This document shows positions 18,014-27,485 of a stretch of DNA of 50,198 bases, in pieces. Source of the stretch: Acidobacteriota bacterium (GTDB lineage Bacteria; Acidobacteriota; Vicinamibacteria; Marinacidobacterales; SMYC01); contig SMYC01000220.1 in the NCBI GenBank assembly GCA_004356105.1, forward strand, positions 1 through 50,198, given 5' to 3'. Made by a program: the position numbers and the translations under genes. Within the stretch, counting starts at the first letter, position 1. Each line of letters starts with the position of its first letter. The notes under the pieces are model-generated. The model worked only from the letters and a program-made list of their open reading frames with translations, made no database searches and was not told where the DNA came from.

Positions 18014-19699
18014 CTAGATCCGATCCGCGCGATGCTCCTCGACGAGATAGTCGCAAGCGCGGGAGGCCAAAGCCATGAACGTGATGGTCGGGTTCTGGCA
18101 AGCGGAGGACGGGTAGCCCGCGCCGTCCATCACGAAGAGGTTCGAGATATCGTGCGCTTGTTGCCACTTGTTGAGAACCGACGTCTTGGGGTCGTTGCCC
18201 ATGCGCGCCGTTCCCACTTCGTGGATCGCGAGACCAGGCGCGGACATTTCATTTCGGGTCTCGATGTCCTCGGCGCCGGTGGCATCCAGCATCTCGGCGG
18301 CGGATTCCGCCATGTCGGCGACCATCTTCCTCTCGTTGTCCCCGTAAGCCGCGCTGATGTGAAGCACGGGGATACCCCAAGCGTCGACGCGTTGTTTATC
18401 GAGCTCGCAGAAGTTTTCCCATCGCGGGAGACATTCCCCAAAGCCGCCCAACGAGATGCGCCAAGGACGGGTCTCTTTGACCGCCTCTTTGAAATCCGAG
18501 CCGAAGCCGGGGATGTTCATCGCGTGACCCCACTTCACTTCCTGAGCGCTCCCTTGATAGCCGTAGCCGCGGATGAAATCCGAGTGTTTGGAATCGATGT
18601 TCCGGTACCGGATCACATAAATCCCGTTGGGCCGGTTGCCGCGGGTGTCGGGAACGCCTTTCAAGACAGGAAGCGTACCCGAGGCCCCGCCGCCGGTTAC
18701 GTGGTCCATCAAGTAGTGCCCGAGGGCCTCGCTCGAGTTGGCGAGGCCGTTCGGATATTTCTCGGTGCGTGAGTTCAGCATGATGCGGGTCGACTCGAGC
18801 GTCGAAGCGCAGAGAATGACGATCTTGCCGAAGACTTCGCGGTGGTGCCGCGAGATGCGGTCCACGTAGTAGACGCTCTTGCACTTGCCGTCATCATCCA
18901 CTTCGACGTGGCTCACGACGGCGTTGTCGATGAGCGTCAGCCGCCCGGTTTGCGCCGCGGCCGGAAGCGAGCTCGCTGGGCTGCTGTAATACGACCCCGT
19001 AGCGCAGCCGCGCGAGCACGGACCGCAATAGTGGCACTTGGGGCGGCCTTTGTGATCCTGGGTCAAGACAGCCGTTCGGCCGATGGTCATGGTGCGTCCG
19101 AACTTTTTCTTGATCGCGTCTCGGAGCATCCACTCGCCGCACGTCAAGTTCATGGGAGGGAGGAAGTTTCCATCGGGAAGCTGAGGCACCCCTTCGGCTT
19201 GTCCGCTGATACCGACGAAGCCCTCGACCCGGTCGTAATACGGGGCCATCTCTTCATAGCTGACGGGCCAGTCCTCACCGAACCCGTCGCGTGACGCGGC
19301 TTTGAAATCGTAATCGCTCAACCGGTAGCTCTGCCGCGCCCACATGATCGACTTGCCACCGACATGACGCCCGCGGATCCAGATAAAAGGGCGGTCGGCC
19401 GGTGTCGTGTATGGATGCTCGGTATCGTCGATGAAAAGATGATTCGTGTACTCGTCACACTGGTAGCACTGCTTCTGTATCGGCTGGCGTTCCTGGGTCG
19501 CCTGGGTTCCCAGGCGGCGCCCGTGAAAGGGCATGTCGAAGGGCCGCTTGTGCTCGGTGAAATCCTTGCGGCTGTCGAGCGTCCGCCCCGCTTCCAGAAC
19601 GACGACTTCGAGCCCCGCTTCCGTGAGCTCCTTCGCGACCCATCCGCCGGTCGCGCCGGAACCAACAACGATCGCGTCGTAAGTCTGCTGCTGCGTCAC
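18014..19699 (-). CDS. GMC-family FAD oxidoreductase (large subunit)
   Basis: 561 residues. The FAD dinucleotide-binding motif AIVVGSGATGGWVAKELTEA is at 9-28 and VVVLEAG follows. The C-terminal GMC signature includes HEVGTARMG and the CQNPTITFMALASRACDYL helix. Members oxidise sugars or alcohols; in this subtype, paired with a gluconate 2-dehydrogenase subunit 3-like protein, electrons usually pass to a membrane cytochrome. The start overlaps the end of the small-subunit gene by 4 bp (ATGA), so the two are translationally coupled. It has no signal peptide itself and probably rides on the Tat signal of its partner (inference). Confidence 0.92.
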   Translation of the reverse strand: MTQQQTYDAIVVGSGATGGWVAKELTEAGLEVVVLEAGRTLDSRKDFTEHKRPFDMPFHGRRLGTQATQERQPIQKQCYQCDEYTNHLFIDDTEHPYTTPADRPFIWIRGRHVGGKSIMWARQSYRLSDYDFKAASRDGFGEDWPVSYEEMAPYYDRVEGFVGISGQAEGVPQLPDGNFLPPMNLTCGEWMLRDAIKKKFGRTMTIGRTAVLTQDHKGRPKCHYCGPCSRGCATGSYYSSPASSLPAAAQTGRLTLIDNAVVSHVEVDDDGKCKSVYYVDRISRHHREVFGKIVILCASTLESTRIMLNSRTEKYPNGLANSSEALGHYLMDHVTGGGASGTLPVLKGVPDTRGNRPNGIYVIRYRNIDSKHSDFIRGYGYQGSAQEVKWGHAMNIPGFGSDFKEAVKETRPWRISLGGFGECLPRWENFCELDKQRVDAWGIPVLHISAAYGDNERKMVADMAESAAEMLDATGAEDIETRNEMSAPGLAIHEVGTARMGNDPKTSVLNKWQQAHDISNLFVMDGAGYPSSACQNPTITFMALASRACDYLVEEHRADRI

Positions 19700-20316
19700 C
19701 GTCCACCCCCGTTCTGGCTCGTCGCCTCTCCTTGGTGCTCGGGATGTCGACAGCCCGGGTCATCGTCGAAATAGACGGAGCCGTCATTGTCCAGCTCTTC
19801 CCGCATGCCAATCTCCGAGGTGTAATAACCGGTGACCGTGAGCTCTTTCAACGCTTGAAAAAACTCTACCCCAACGCGATCGAACAGCGAATGATTGCTC
19901 TCGGAGCTTACGATGGTGAGAAGCGCGGTCTGCTGATTCGGTGCCGCCTCGATGAACTTGGCGCCGAAGAGCTCTTGGCTGCGCTCGTCCATCCAACCGA
20001 GACCGCCGAGGAACGCTTCGCGCTCGGCGCCGTCGGCATCCTCAAGGACGGTGTCGATGAACACGTTCACCTGCGCCGCTTTGGCGCCAGCCGTGTCGGT
20101 TTGGGGAATGATGAGCTCCGAAAGGGCGATAACGGTCTCGTTTTGGTGAGGTGTAAAAACCTTCAGCTCGGAGCCTTCGCTCACTTGTGCCCGAGCTTCC
20201 GCATGGGCGTGCGCGACACCGCGCAGCTTCGACACCCAAGCCGGCATCGCCGCGGCACCGAGGCCCCCCATCGCCATGCGTCTCAAAGCATCTCTTCGAT
20301 GCATCGTCGTGTCCAC
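19696..20316 (-). CDS. Gluconate 2-dehydrogenase subunit 3-family protein with Tat-type signal
   Basis: I place the start at GTG 20316 (MDTTMHRRDALRRMAMGGLG) because AAAGGAGG stands 5 nt upstream; the ATG at 20304 is an alternative. The N-terminus has a twin-arginine-like RRDALRRM followed by a hydrophobic stretch and a helix-breaking MPAW. The body, VIALSELIIPQTDTAGAKAA then VNVFIDTVL, matches the GDH subunit 3 family. It precedes and overlaps the GMC gene, indicating a secreted two-subunit dehydrogenase complex. Confidence 0.88.
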   Translation of the reverse strand: MDTTMHRRDALRRMAMGGLGAAAMPAWVSKLRGVAHAHAEARAQVSEGSELKVFTPHQNETVIALSELIIPQTDTAGAKAAQVNVFIDTVLEDADGAEREAFLGGLGWMDERSQELFGAKFIEAAPNQQTALLTIVSSESNHSLFDRVGVEFFQALKELTVTGYYTSEIGMREELDNDGSVYFDDDPGCRHPEHQGEATSQNGGGR

Positions 20317-20392
20317 ATCAGCCTCCTTTGAGCTATTCGCTACGCACAAGGGGAACACGGACGACCGACTCGATGCAAGCCGGCCATGGCCT

Positions 20393-20420
20393 TTGCACCA
20401 CGACATGCACATGCCACAAT
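20393..20420 (+). promoter_or_regulatory. Weak candidate promoter for the DUF1080 gene
   Basis: TTGCAC (20393-20398), 16 bp, CACAAT (20415-20420), ending 7 bp before the ATG at 20428. If real, the transcript would be leaderless. Confidence 0.25.
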
Positions 20421-20427
20421 GCACGCC

Positions 20428-21222
20428 ATGAAACGCTTAGCGACTTTACTTTTGCTGTGCCTCACGTTTGCGTGCAACCAAGAAGAGACGGAAGAGCTCG
20501 AACAAACCGCTGAGCCCGAATGGATAGCGCTTTTCAACGGCCGAGATCTCTCGGGTTGGGATATCAAGATCACGGGCTCCGAGCTCAACGATAACTACAA
20601 GAACACTTTTCGGGTGGAAGACGGTCTCCTGAAAGTGTCCTACGACGAATATGAGCAATTCGACGGAGAGTTCGGCCATCTCTTCTACAAAGAGAAGTTC
20701 ACTCACTACATTCTTCGGGTGGAGTACCGTTTCGTCTCCGAGCAGGCGCCCGGGGGCCCCGATTGGGCTTTGCGGAATAGTGGGGCGATGCTTCACTCGC
20801 AATCCGCAGAGAGCATGACACTCGACCAGAGCTTCCCTGTCTCGATCGAAGCGCAATTTCTCGGCGGCACGGGTGAGGGCGAGCGGCCGACGGCCAACTT
20901 GTGCACTCCCGGAACGCACGTCGTCATGGACGGCGAGCTCATCACGCAGCATTGCGTGAGCTCGAGCTCGAAGACCTATCACGGAGACGAATGGGTCACG
21001 GTCGAGATGAAGGTGCGGGGGGACGAGCTCATCCGCCACGTCATCGACGGCGAGACCGTGATTGCCTATTCGAAGCCGCAAATCGGCGGCGACAACAAAG
21101 CGGAAGACTATCCGGTCCCGGACGGTACGCCGCTCTCGCAGGGCTACATTGCGCTACAGGCGGAAAGCCACCCCATCGAGTTCCGGAAAGTCGAGCTGCT
21201 CGACCTGAGCGATCGCCGATGA
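20428..21222 (+). CDS. DUF1080 (3-keto-disaccharide hydrolase-type) lipoprotein
   Basis: 264 residues from the ATG at 20428 (MKRLATLLLLCLTFACNQEE), a lipoprotein-type signal with Cys at position 16. The start of the domain, WIALFNGRDLSGWDIKI, is the DUF1080 hallmark, and the concanavalin-like fold continues (YILRVEYRF, GAMLHSQ, DEWVTVEMKV, GYIALQAESHPIEFRKVEL). Recent family assignments include 3-keto-glucoside/disaccharide hydrolases. It is divergently transcribed from the GMC/subunit-3 operon, a likely source of 3-keto sugars, so a shared sugar pathway is plausible (inference). Confidence 0.9.
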   Translation: MKRLATLLLLCLTFACNQEETEELEQTAEPEWIALFNGRDLSGWDIKITGSELNDNYKNTFRVEDGLLKVSYDEYEQFDGEFGHLFYKEKFTHYILRVEYRFVSEQAPGGPDWALRNSGAMLHSQSAESMTLDQSFPVSIEAQFLGGTGEGERPTANLCTPGTHVVMDGELITQHCVSSSSKTYHGDEWVTVEMKVRGDELIRHVIDGETVIAYSKPQIGGDNKAEDYPVPDGTPLSQGYIALQAESHPIEFRKVELLDLSDRR

Positions 21223-21344
21223 AGAAAGCGGCACGATAGAATCCACGGCGCCCAACATGTACTGCCCGGCATCCTAATCGGAAGCCTGGGAACTGCGCTT
21301 GGAAACTAATCTTGGATTCTTGGTCGCGGCTTTCGTCTGACAAA

Positions 21345-22646
21345 TTACCGTCGAGGACGAGAGCTGCGATTCGATCGGCCCGCACGGGGCCCCTCGTCAC
21401 GCCGCCGTTCGTTCGTCGAGCGGTACCCACGAGGTCGCTGCCAAGGCTTAGCGGTCCTGGTGGACTGACGCGGTCGCCGATGACCTCCCTCTGAGTTTGC
21501 CACTCTAGCGCTCGGCGCAAAGCCCTCGACTACGGTCTTCTCTATCCTCTCGCCGAGCAGCTTCTCGATCGCCGCGAGCTGTTTCGATTCATCGGCACAG
21601 ACGAGAGAGACGGCGTCGCCTTTGCGCCCCGCGCGTGCCGTGCGCCCGATACGGTGCACATAGTCTTCGGCGACGTGCGGCAGCTCGTAGTTCACGACCT
21701 GAGGCAGATCGTCGATGTCGAGTCCCCTCGCAGCGATGTCCGTCGCTACGAGAACGCGGGTCTTCCCGCGCTTGAAGTCAGCCAGAGCACGCGTGCGTGC
21801 ACCTTGAGTCTTGTCGCCGTGAATCGTGTCGGCGCGGATCCCGTCGCGTTGCAGATGTCGCGTCAGCCGATCCGCTCCCCGCTTGGTGCGCGTGAAGACG
21901 AGCGCCTTTGTCCAGTCCTTCGAGCCGATGAGAAAGCTCAGAAGCTTGCTCTTTTGTTCACGATCGACCGGGTGAACGACCTGCGACACGCCGTCCACCG
22001 TGGGACGTTCCGACTCGATCTCGATGCAGCTCGGCGTATTCAGAAGGCGCTCGGCAAGCTCGCGAATTTCGCGAGGCAGGGTCGCCGAGAACAGAAGGTT
22101 TTGGCGGGAGGTAGGCAGCTTCGCGAGAATCCTGCGGATGTCGGGAAGAAAACCCATGTCGAGCATCCGGTCCGCTTCATCGAGGACGAGAACCTCGACG
22201 CCGGAGAGGTCCACGGTTCGCTGCTGGAGGTGATCGAGAAGTCGACCGGGGGTCGACACGAGCACATCTACGCCGCGCCGGAGCGCCTGCGCTTGCGGAC
22301 GAAAGCCGACGCCGCCGAAGACGACAGCGGTGGACAAAGGTAGAAAGCGGCCATAGGTGCGGACGCTCTGGTGGACTTGAGCGGCGAGCTCCCGCGTCGG
22401 GGTGAGGATCAGAGCGCGAACGTTGCGCTTTTGATGCGGTTGGCGCGGCGACTCGTTGAGCCGCTGCAGCAGCGGCAGCGTGAATCCTGCCGTCTTGCCG
22501 GTGCCGGTTTGCGCGCGGGCCATGAGGTCATCGCCAAGGAGAATCGGGGGAATGGCTAGGCTTTGAACGGGTGTCGGGTGTTTGTAGCCTTGCGCGTCGA
22601 CCGCGCGTAGTAGCTTGGCAGACAAGCCCAATTGTTGAAAAGACAT
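21345..22646 (-). CDS. DEAD-box RNA helicase, RhlE-like
   Basis: 433 residues with the full motif set: Q-motif region ([12 protein letters not shown]...[11 protein letters not shown]), [27 protein letters not shown] and [11 protein letters not shown]. The C-terminus is short and highly basic ([16 protein letters not shown]), as in RhlE-type helicases that remodel rRNA or assist mRNA decay. AGGAGC precedes the ATG at a normal distance. Confidence 0.95.
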   Translation of the reverse strand: MSFQQLGLSAKLLRAVDAQGYKHPTPVQSLAIPPILLGDDLMARAQTGTGKTAGFTLPLLQRLNESPRQPHQKRNVRALILTPTRELAAQVHQSVRTYGRFLPLSTAVVFGGVGFRPQAQALRRGVDVLVSTPGRLLDHLQQRTVDLSGVEVLVLDEADRMLDMGFLPDIRRILAKLPTSRQNLLFSATLPREIRELAERLLNTPSCIEIESERPTVDGVSQVVHPVDREQKSKLLSFLIGSKDWTKALVFTRTKRGADRLTRHLQRDGIRADTIHGDKTQGARTRALADFKRGKTRVLVATDIAARGLDIDDLPQVVNYELPHVAEDYVHRIGRTARAGRKGDAVSLVCADESKQLAAIEKLLGERIEKTVVEGFAPSARVANSEGGHRRPRQSTRTAKPWQRPRGYRSTNERRRDEGPRAGRSNRSSRPRR

Positions 22647-22746
22647 ACGAGTAGTGCTCCTAGATCGGCCTACCCGGTACTACCGCACGAGGCCCAATCC
22701 AGGCTGAAATCGCTGAAATAAAATCCGAGTTAATTCGGGGAGATCC

Positions 22747-22775
22747 AAAAAGGGAGGCTACCACGAAAGTCTCCC
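22747..22775 (-). terminator. Rho-independent terminator-like hairpin
   Basis: On the minus strand GGGAG (22771-22775) pairs with CTCCC (22752-22756), with an inner CT/AG pair, followed at once by TTTTT (22747-22751). It sits 80 nt after the zinc-ribbon gene and 100 nt before the helicase ATG. It most simply terminates the former, but could act as an attenuator in a shared transcript. Confidence 0.6.
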
Positions 22776-22855
22776 ACAGATTGGAATGCGAGAAGACGCA
22801 GACGAAGTATAGCACAACTCAGCATTCAGCGTTCAGGAAGATTGAGTCTGCGGGC

Positions 22856-23677
22856 TCATTCCATTTGCTCAACGGTCAGCGTTGTCGTCAGGTTTGTTTT
22901 TAGTTGGGTTCCTTCGGGGAGAACCAGCTCATCACCTCGCGTCGACAGCACCACTCCGGTTCCTGCGCCGGCGCCGACACCCGCACCGATTGCGGCGCCT
23001 TTTTTGCCTCCGAAGATTGCGCCAATGAGCGCACCTGCGCCGGCCGCGCCGCCGATTTTGGTGGCGTCTTTCTTCGTTGTCGATTGGGCTTCGAAGCGCA
23101 TCGGCTCCGCTTCAATGAGAAGCTCTTCGCCATCGCCGAGGACGAGGCGATCGAGCTCCAGTGTGAGCGCAGCCCGGCCTTTGACTTTGTCGGATCGCTG
23201 CGCGTGAGCGATGTGTCCCGAGAGCTCGGTGCCTCGCGGAAGGGCTTCTCGATCGTCCACGAGGATCGCTTTTACGAGGGTCGCCGTGAACGTGTCGCCG
23301 CTCGTCGCGGTCTCGGTGGAGATCGCGCTTGTAAGCTCGAGCGCGAGAGGCTCGCCATCCCCGATCGTCAGGAACACGCGCGGCTTTTGGCCCAAGAGCT
23401 TGCCTACGAACCCAGGCTCTTCCACCACGACGTCGGGAGAGGCCACATCCGCTGCCGTCTCCACTTCGTCGGCGGAAGCTACCGGCCCGCCACGCCGACG
23501 GTCGGCCGAGTTCGATCCCATCGTGGCCCATAGAATCCCGACCAGAAGGCTCAGGGCAACCACGCCAGCAGCCACGAGGTGCACCGGTTTCGCTGCCGCG
23601 CTTAGGGATTTGCCGCAGCCCGAACAAAAGGCCGCTGTTCCGCCGATAGACGCACCACAGTGAGGGCAATAATTCAT
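22856..23677 (-). CDS. Zinc-ribbon membrane protein with glycine-zipper domain
   Basis: From the ATG at 23677 (AGGGGAG ribosome site upstream), 273 residues. An N-terminal zinc ribbon (YCPHCGASIGG, FCSGCGKSL) precedes one membrane segment (about 32-52, VHLVAAGVVALSLLVGILWA). An extracytoplasmic beta domain follows (SGDTFTATLVKAI, LPRGTELSGHI) that contains a Gly-rich zipper (GGAAGAGALIGAIFGGKKGA). The arrangement resembles VirB10/TrbI-like or conserved acidobacterial envelope proteins; the specific role is unknown. Confidence 0.75.
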   Translation of the reverse strand: MNYCPHCGASIGGTAAFCSGCGKSLSAAAKPVHLVAAGVVALSLLVGILWATMGSNSADRRRGGPVASADEVETAADVASPDVVVEEPGFVGKLLGQKPRVFLTIGDGEPLALELTSAISTETATSGDTFTATLVKAILVDDREALPRGTELSGHIAHAQRSDKVKGRAALTLELDRLVLGDGEELLIEAEPMRFEAQSTTKKDATKIGGAAGAGALIGAIFGGKKGAAIGAGVGAGAGTGVVLSTRGDELVLPEGTQLKTNLTTTLTVEQME

Positions 23678-23715
23678 GCGCTCCCCTTCGAATCTCGATT
23701 GTTGGGTGATAGATT

Positions 23716-23744
23716 CAGTGTAGAGGAAGGGTGTAGAGGCGTCA
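23716..23744 (-). promoter_or_regulatory. Sigma-70 promoter of the zinc-ribbon gene
   Basis: TTGACG (23739-23744), 17-bp spacer, TACACT (23716-23721) on the minus strand. The predicted start is near 23709, giving a leader of about 30 nt before the ATG at 23677. Confidence 0.65.
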
Positions 23745-23839
23745 AACTGCCTGTCCCTCGTCAATACTCGTCGGCCTGTGAAATCAAGGACTTACATCCC
23801 GCTTGAGTTCCGGGCCTAAGAAGGCGAAACTTCGCCCCC

Positions 23840-24178
23840 ATGCTCCGTGTTCTCATTTTCGTCGTCTCTCTCGGCGCCCGTGCGTTGCGGGCGCAATGTC
23901 GGCGCCGGGCCGACCTTGTGATCGAAAACCTCGCTCTGTGGCAGCAAGTGACGGCGCTGAAGAAAGAGCGCCCGCGCCCACCGCTCGAAGACGTCGATCG
24001 AGCCCTCTGGGTGGCGCTTCGCGAATCGTGGCCAGCGTGGGCCAGTCGTCTAGTCATCGTCAAAGCCGGCACGGTGGCCGAGTGGAATCGGGCCCGATTT
24101 CGGCGATACTGGGCAAGGATTTCCCAACGTCGGCATCCGGGGCTCCCTTACCGCGAGCAGCCCGCGGCTTTTGTTTGA
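23840..24178 (+). pseudogene. Transposase/integrase N-terminal remnant
   Basis: The first about 95 residues (RADLVIENLALWQQVTALKK, then VDRALWVALRESWPAWASRL and RARFRRYWARISQRRHPG) match the N-terminal helical region of DDE-type integrase-like transposases that carry an ENLALRQQ motif. The catalytic DDE domain is missing, and the frame runs into unrelated sequence that, in another frame, is the tail of a kinase-propeller gene. It is therefore a truncated insertion-sequence remnant, full-length relatives being several hundred residues. Terminal inverted repeats were not found. Confidence 0.65.
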
Positions 24179-24332
24179 GAAGCGCTTCGTGGGAGGTCGT
24201 TCCGGGGGAGGCGGCTACAGCCCCATGCCGGATGGCCGTTTCATCGTCACCAAGCACCTTCGCAACGCAACCCACATCGCCATCGTTTTGAACTGGTTCG
24301 ACGAGCTCGAAAGGCTGGTCCCAACGAAGTAG
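24147..24332 (+). pseudogene. C-terminal scrap of a kinase-TolB protein
   Basis: The frame from about 24147 reads LTASSPRLLFEKRFVGG, then YSPMPDGRFIVTK and HIAIVLNWFDELERLVPTK before a TAG at 24330. This is the standard ending of the Ser/Thr kinase-propeller family seen at 2944 and 44367. The kinase and most of the propeller are absent; the piece is joined to the transposase remnant at about 24135-24150. Confidence 0.75.
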
Positions 24333-24334
24333 AG

Positions 24335-27017
24335 CTACTCCCACCGTAACGTTGTCGTCGGGTCGATCTTCGTGGCACGGCGCGCGGGCAGGTAGCAGGC
24401 GATGGAGGCCACCGTGAGAAACGTGGCGATGACGGTTCCGATCGTCAGTGGGTCCGCGGGGTGAACGCCCACAAGGAAGCTTCGGAGCAAAGGAGCGGCC
24501 GCGAGGGACAGCGCCGTACCAAGCACGACACCGCCTATCACGAGCTTCATTCCCGCACTCAACACCAGGCCAACCGCGGCCGTCGCGCTGCTACCGAGGG
24601 CCATGCGGATGCCAATCTCCTTCGTGCGGCGACCCACGGCATGGACGACGATTCCGTAAACGCCGAGCGCGGCGAGCAGCAATCCGATGAGGCCGAGCGT
24701 TGCGGTGACCGATGCCGCGACGCGCTGCGGCACGAGCGACGCGTTGATCGTTTCCCGGGGCGTAACGAGATGGATGGGCGGCAAGCTCGGATCGAGACCG
24801 TCGATGGCCGCCTGGATCTGCGACCGCAACGCCAAGGGGTTGTTATCGGAGCGAACGAGCAGCTGCACGCGCGGTGAGTAATTTTGCGCCAACGGAACGT
24901 AGAAGTGGGCCATCGGCGCGTCGTCTTGAATCAAGTGCCGGCTGTCGGCGGCGACGCCTACGACTTGTACGGCGTCCCCGTCGACGAAGAATTGCTGACC
25001 AACGGGATCACGATCGCGCCAGAACCGAGCGGCCATCGTCTCGTTGACGATCACCACCGGTGGACCTCGATCGTCAGAGGACAAGAAGTCTCGACCTCTC
25101 AGGATCGGAATGTCCAACGTGGCCAGGTACGCCTTGTCGATCGCGTTGGCATCGACCACGAGCTCCGGTCGCTCGGCGGGAGGCTCGAACCCGGGGACCT
25201 CGATACGGAGCGGGTTGAGTGACACGCCGATCGGCCGCCGCATGGCGATCGACGCGGACGTAACGTCTGGGAGTCGCGTGACGTCCTCGAGTAACCGCGT
25301 GAAGAGCAGACGGCCGCGCTCCTCGCTGTATTCGGTCTCGGGTAAATTGATCGTGGCGGCGGCCACGCGATCGGCTTCGAAGCCCGGATCGATGCGCACG
25401 CCTTCCCACAAGGACCGCACGAATAATCCCGCGCCGGTCAAGAGCACCACCGCGCCCGCGATTTGGGCCACGACGAACGCGCTGCGCAAGCGACTAGCCG
25501 CCTGAGTGTCTTGATCTCCGCCCACGCGCAACGCCCTAATGGGGTCTTGTCGAAGCGCCTCTCGCGCCGGAAAGATCCCGGCGAGCAACGCGGCGCCGAG
25601 TGCTATGACGGCCGTGAAACTGAGCACGCGCCAATCGAGGTCGAGGCTAAAGCCGAGGGGCCACTGAGTGGAGCTCACGCGAAGCAGCAACCTCACGGAC
25701 CGCTCGGCGACGAGCGCGCCGCCGAGCCCGCCAAGGGCGAACAAGAGGAACGCTTCGGTGAGTAGTTGGCGAACGAGACGACCGCGTCTGGCGCCCATGG
25801 CGACGCGAATGGCCATCTCTTTTTGCCGCGCGGTGGCGCGCGCGAGCAACATATTACCGACGTTCAAGCAGGTGATCAGCAGAACGACGCCTGTGATCGT
25901 CATTAATATAGCAAGGAACCCCATCACACCACCCCGCATCGAATGGTCGATGCCCTGTCGTGGGAACGATGCCGACCCCGTGTCCTCGCTTCTCGGCTGG
26001 GTGCTCGGACTCGAGCTCTCTGGCGATGAGATCGAAGGCCGCTTGTGCTCGAGATATCGAGACGTTCGCTTTGAGCCGCCCCATTAGCTCGAAACCCTGG
26101 GAGGCCCGATCGGTCAGATCGAAATTCGGCAGGATGAGCTCCGCCGACGCGATTGGGGCCCAGAGCTCCATCGGGAACCCGATGAACGTTCCCTGAAATC
26201 CTTCCGCCGTTATGCCGATTACCGTGAACGGCGTTTCGTTCAAGAGAATCGTCGAGCCAAGAAAAGACGGGTCAGAACCGGCGCGGCGTTGCCAATAGCC
26301 GTGACTCACGATCGCCACGGCATGAGCACTGCCCCGTATCCCCTCTTCCGGCCGAAACCCCCGACCCATAGCGGGCCTAACAGCAAGCAAATCGAAATAA
26401 TTGACGGACGCGAATTGGACGCTGATGGTTTCGCCGCTGCCGGCGGCGCCCAGTCTGGCTGTCCGACCGGTGAACACAACGAGCTCGGTCAACACGTCGT
26501 TCCGCTCGGCGTAATCTATGTAATCGGGATAGGAGAACCCGGAAAAACTATTTCCACCCGGGACGTCGGCGAAGATGTCGACCACAGTGGACGGATTGCC
26601 AATCGGCAAAGGGCGCAGAATGATCTCGTTGACGAGCGTGAAGATAGCCGTGTTGGCGCCGATGCCGAGCGACAGCGTCATCACAATCACGGCCGTAAAA
26701 CCGGGCCGTTTCTTGAGAGACCGTAAAGCGTATCGCACGTCTTGGCCCGATCGATCGAGCGATCCGCGCCATCCGAGTCTGTCGCTAACGCCGGGTTGCG
26801 CCACGTGCCTATGCGTGATGACAGCCAGCCAAGCGCGGCTGGCCGTCACGATGAAATCACGCAGGACCTTCCACGTGAATCGAGCGCGACCGAGCCTCGT
26901 GTCGAGATTCGCGTCGGAGCGAATCTGGTCGAAGAGCTCGATCATGAGATCGCCGAACTCGCGTCGAAAGGAAGTTGGGTAGAGACGTAAGAGGCGCCGG
27001 AACCAATGCTCGGCCAT
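24335..27017 (-). CDS. ADOP-type ABC transporter permease (two MacB/FtsX modules), one frameshift
   Basis: Two minus frames (27017 to 25854, and 25939 to 24335) form one protein of about 890 residues. The N-terminus (RLLRLYPTSFRREFGDLMIE) is the cytoplasmic extension of acidobacterial orphan permeases. Module 1 has RSLKKRPGFTAVIVMTLSLG then IGANTAIF and a MacB periplasmic core. Module 2 has membrane helices (FLAILMTITGVVLLITCLNV), ARQKEMAIRVAMGARRGRLV, a second periplasmic core and the final FtsX domain (RRTKEIGIRMALG). One extra G in the GGG at 25953-25955 splits the frames (expected GIDHSMRGGVMGF). The start follows the padR stop with no gap. Usual role is export or lipoprotein/antibiotic efflux with an ATPase encoded elsewhere; the substrate is unknown. 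Confidence 0.9.
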
Positions 27018-27401
27018 TCAGACCACCTTGGCACGCCGGATCAGTTTTTGGGATTCGGCGTAACCGACAATCTCCGCGAGAACCTCGACTTCTCGCTTCA
27101 ACACATCGCGACCGAAGACGGTGAGAGCGTAGAATCGCCGACGCTCATCCTCCGAGTTAGTGGAATCAGCAGACGGAGCGGGCACTTCCTTCAGCAGGTC
27201 GACATCGACCAGTCGCTTGATGGCCCAATAGAGAGAGCCCGGACCGAGCTTGACGGCGCCACCCGTGCGCTCCTGCACCGTCTTCATGATCGCGTATCCA
27301 TGGCTGGCTTCTTTGACGACCGCGAGGAGGATGTGAAAAAAAGCCGGCGTCAGACGAATGGGCGACGCGACCTTTGGGCTCGAACGTGTTTTCTTACTCA
27401 T
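27018..27401 (-). CDS. PadR-family transcriptional regulator
   Basis: 127 residues from the ATG at 27401: LTPAFFHILLAVVKEASHGY, then AIMKTVQERTGGAVKLGPGS and LYWAIKRLVDVDLLKEV. This is the classic PadR winged helix, followed by a short C-terminal helix. PadR repressors control adjacent transporter genes. Its TGA is directly followed by the permease ATG. The frame is open upstream to 27479, but that part covers the promoter. Confidence 0.93.
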   Translation of the reverse strand: MSKKTRSSPKVASPIRLTPAFFHILLAVVKEASHGYAIMKTVQERTGGAVKLGPGSLYWAIKRLVDVDLLKEVPAPSADSTNSEDERRRFYALTVFGRDVLKREVEVLAEIVGYAESQKLIRRAKVV

Positions 27402-27424
27402 AGAATAGCCTTCGTTATATCGAA

Positions 27425-27437
27425 AACTATTATAGTT
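27425..27437 (-). promoter_or_regulatory. Operator overlapping the -10 box of the padR-ADOP operon
   Basis: Perfect inverted repeat AACTAT-T-ATAGTT. On the minus strand it contains TATAAT (27429-27434), so a bound repressor would block the polymerase. It lies 24-36 bp before the padR ATG. Autoregulation by PadR is the simple reading (inference). Confidence 0.55.
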
Positions 27438-27485
27438 CGCCGAGCGGGCGCGATCAAGCTTTGCCGCGCTCACCCGCACTCACCG

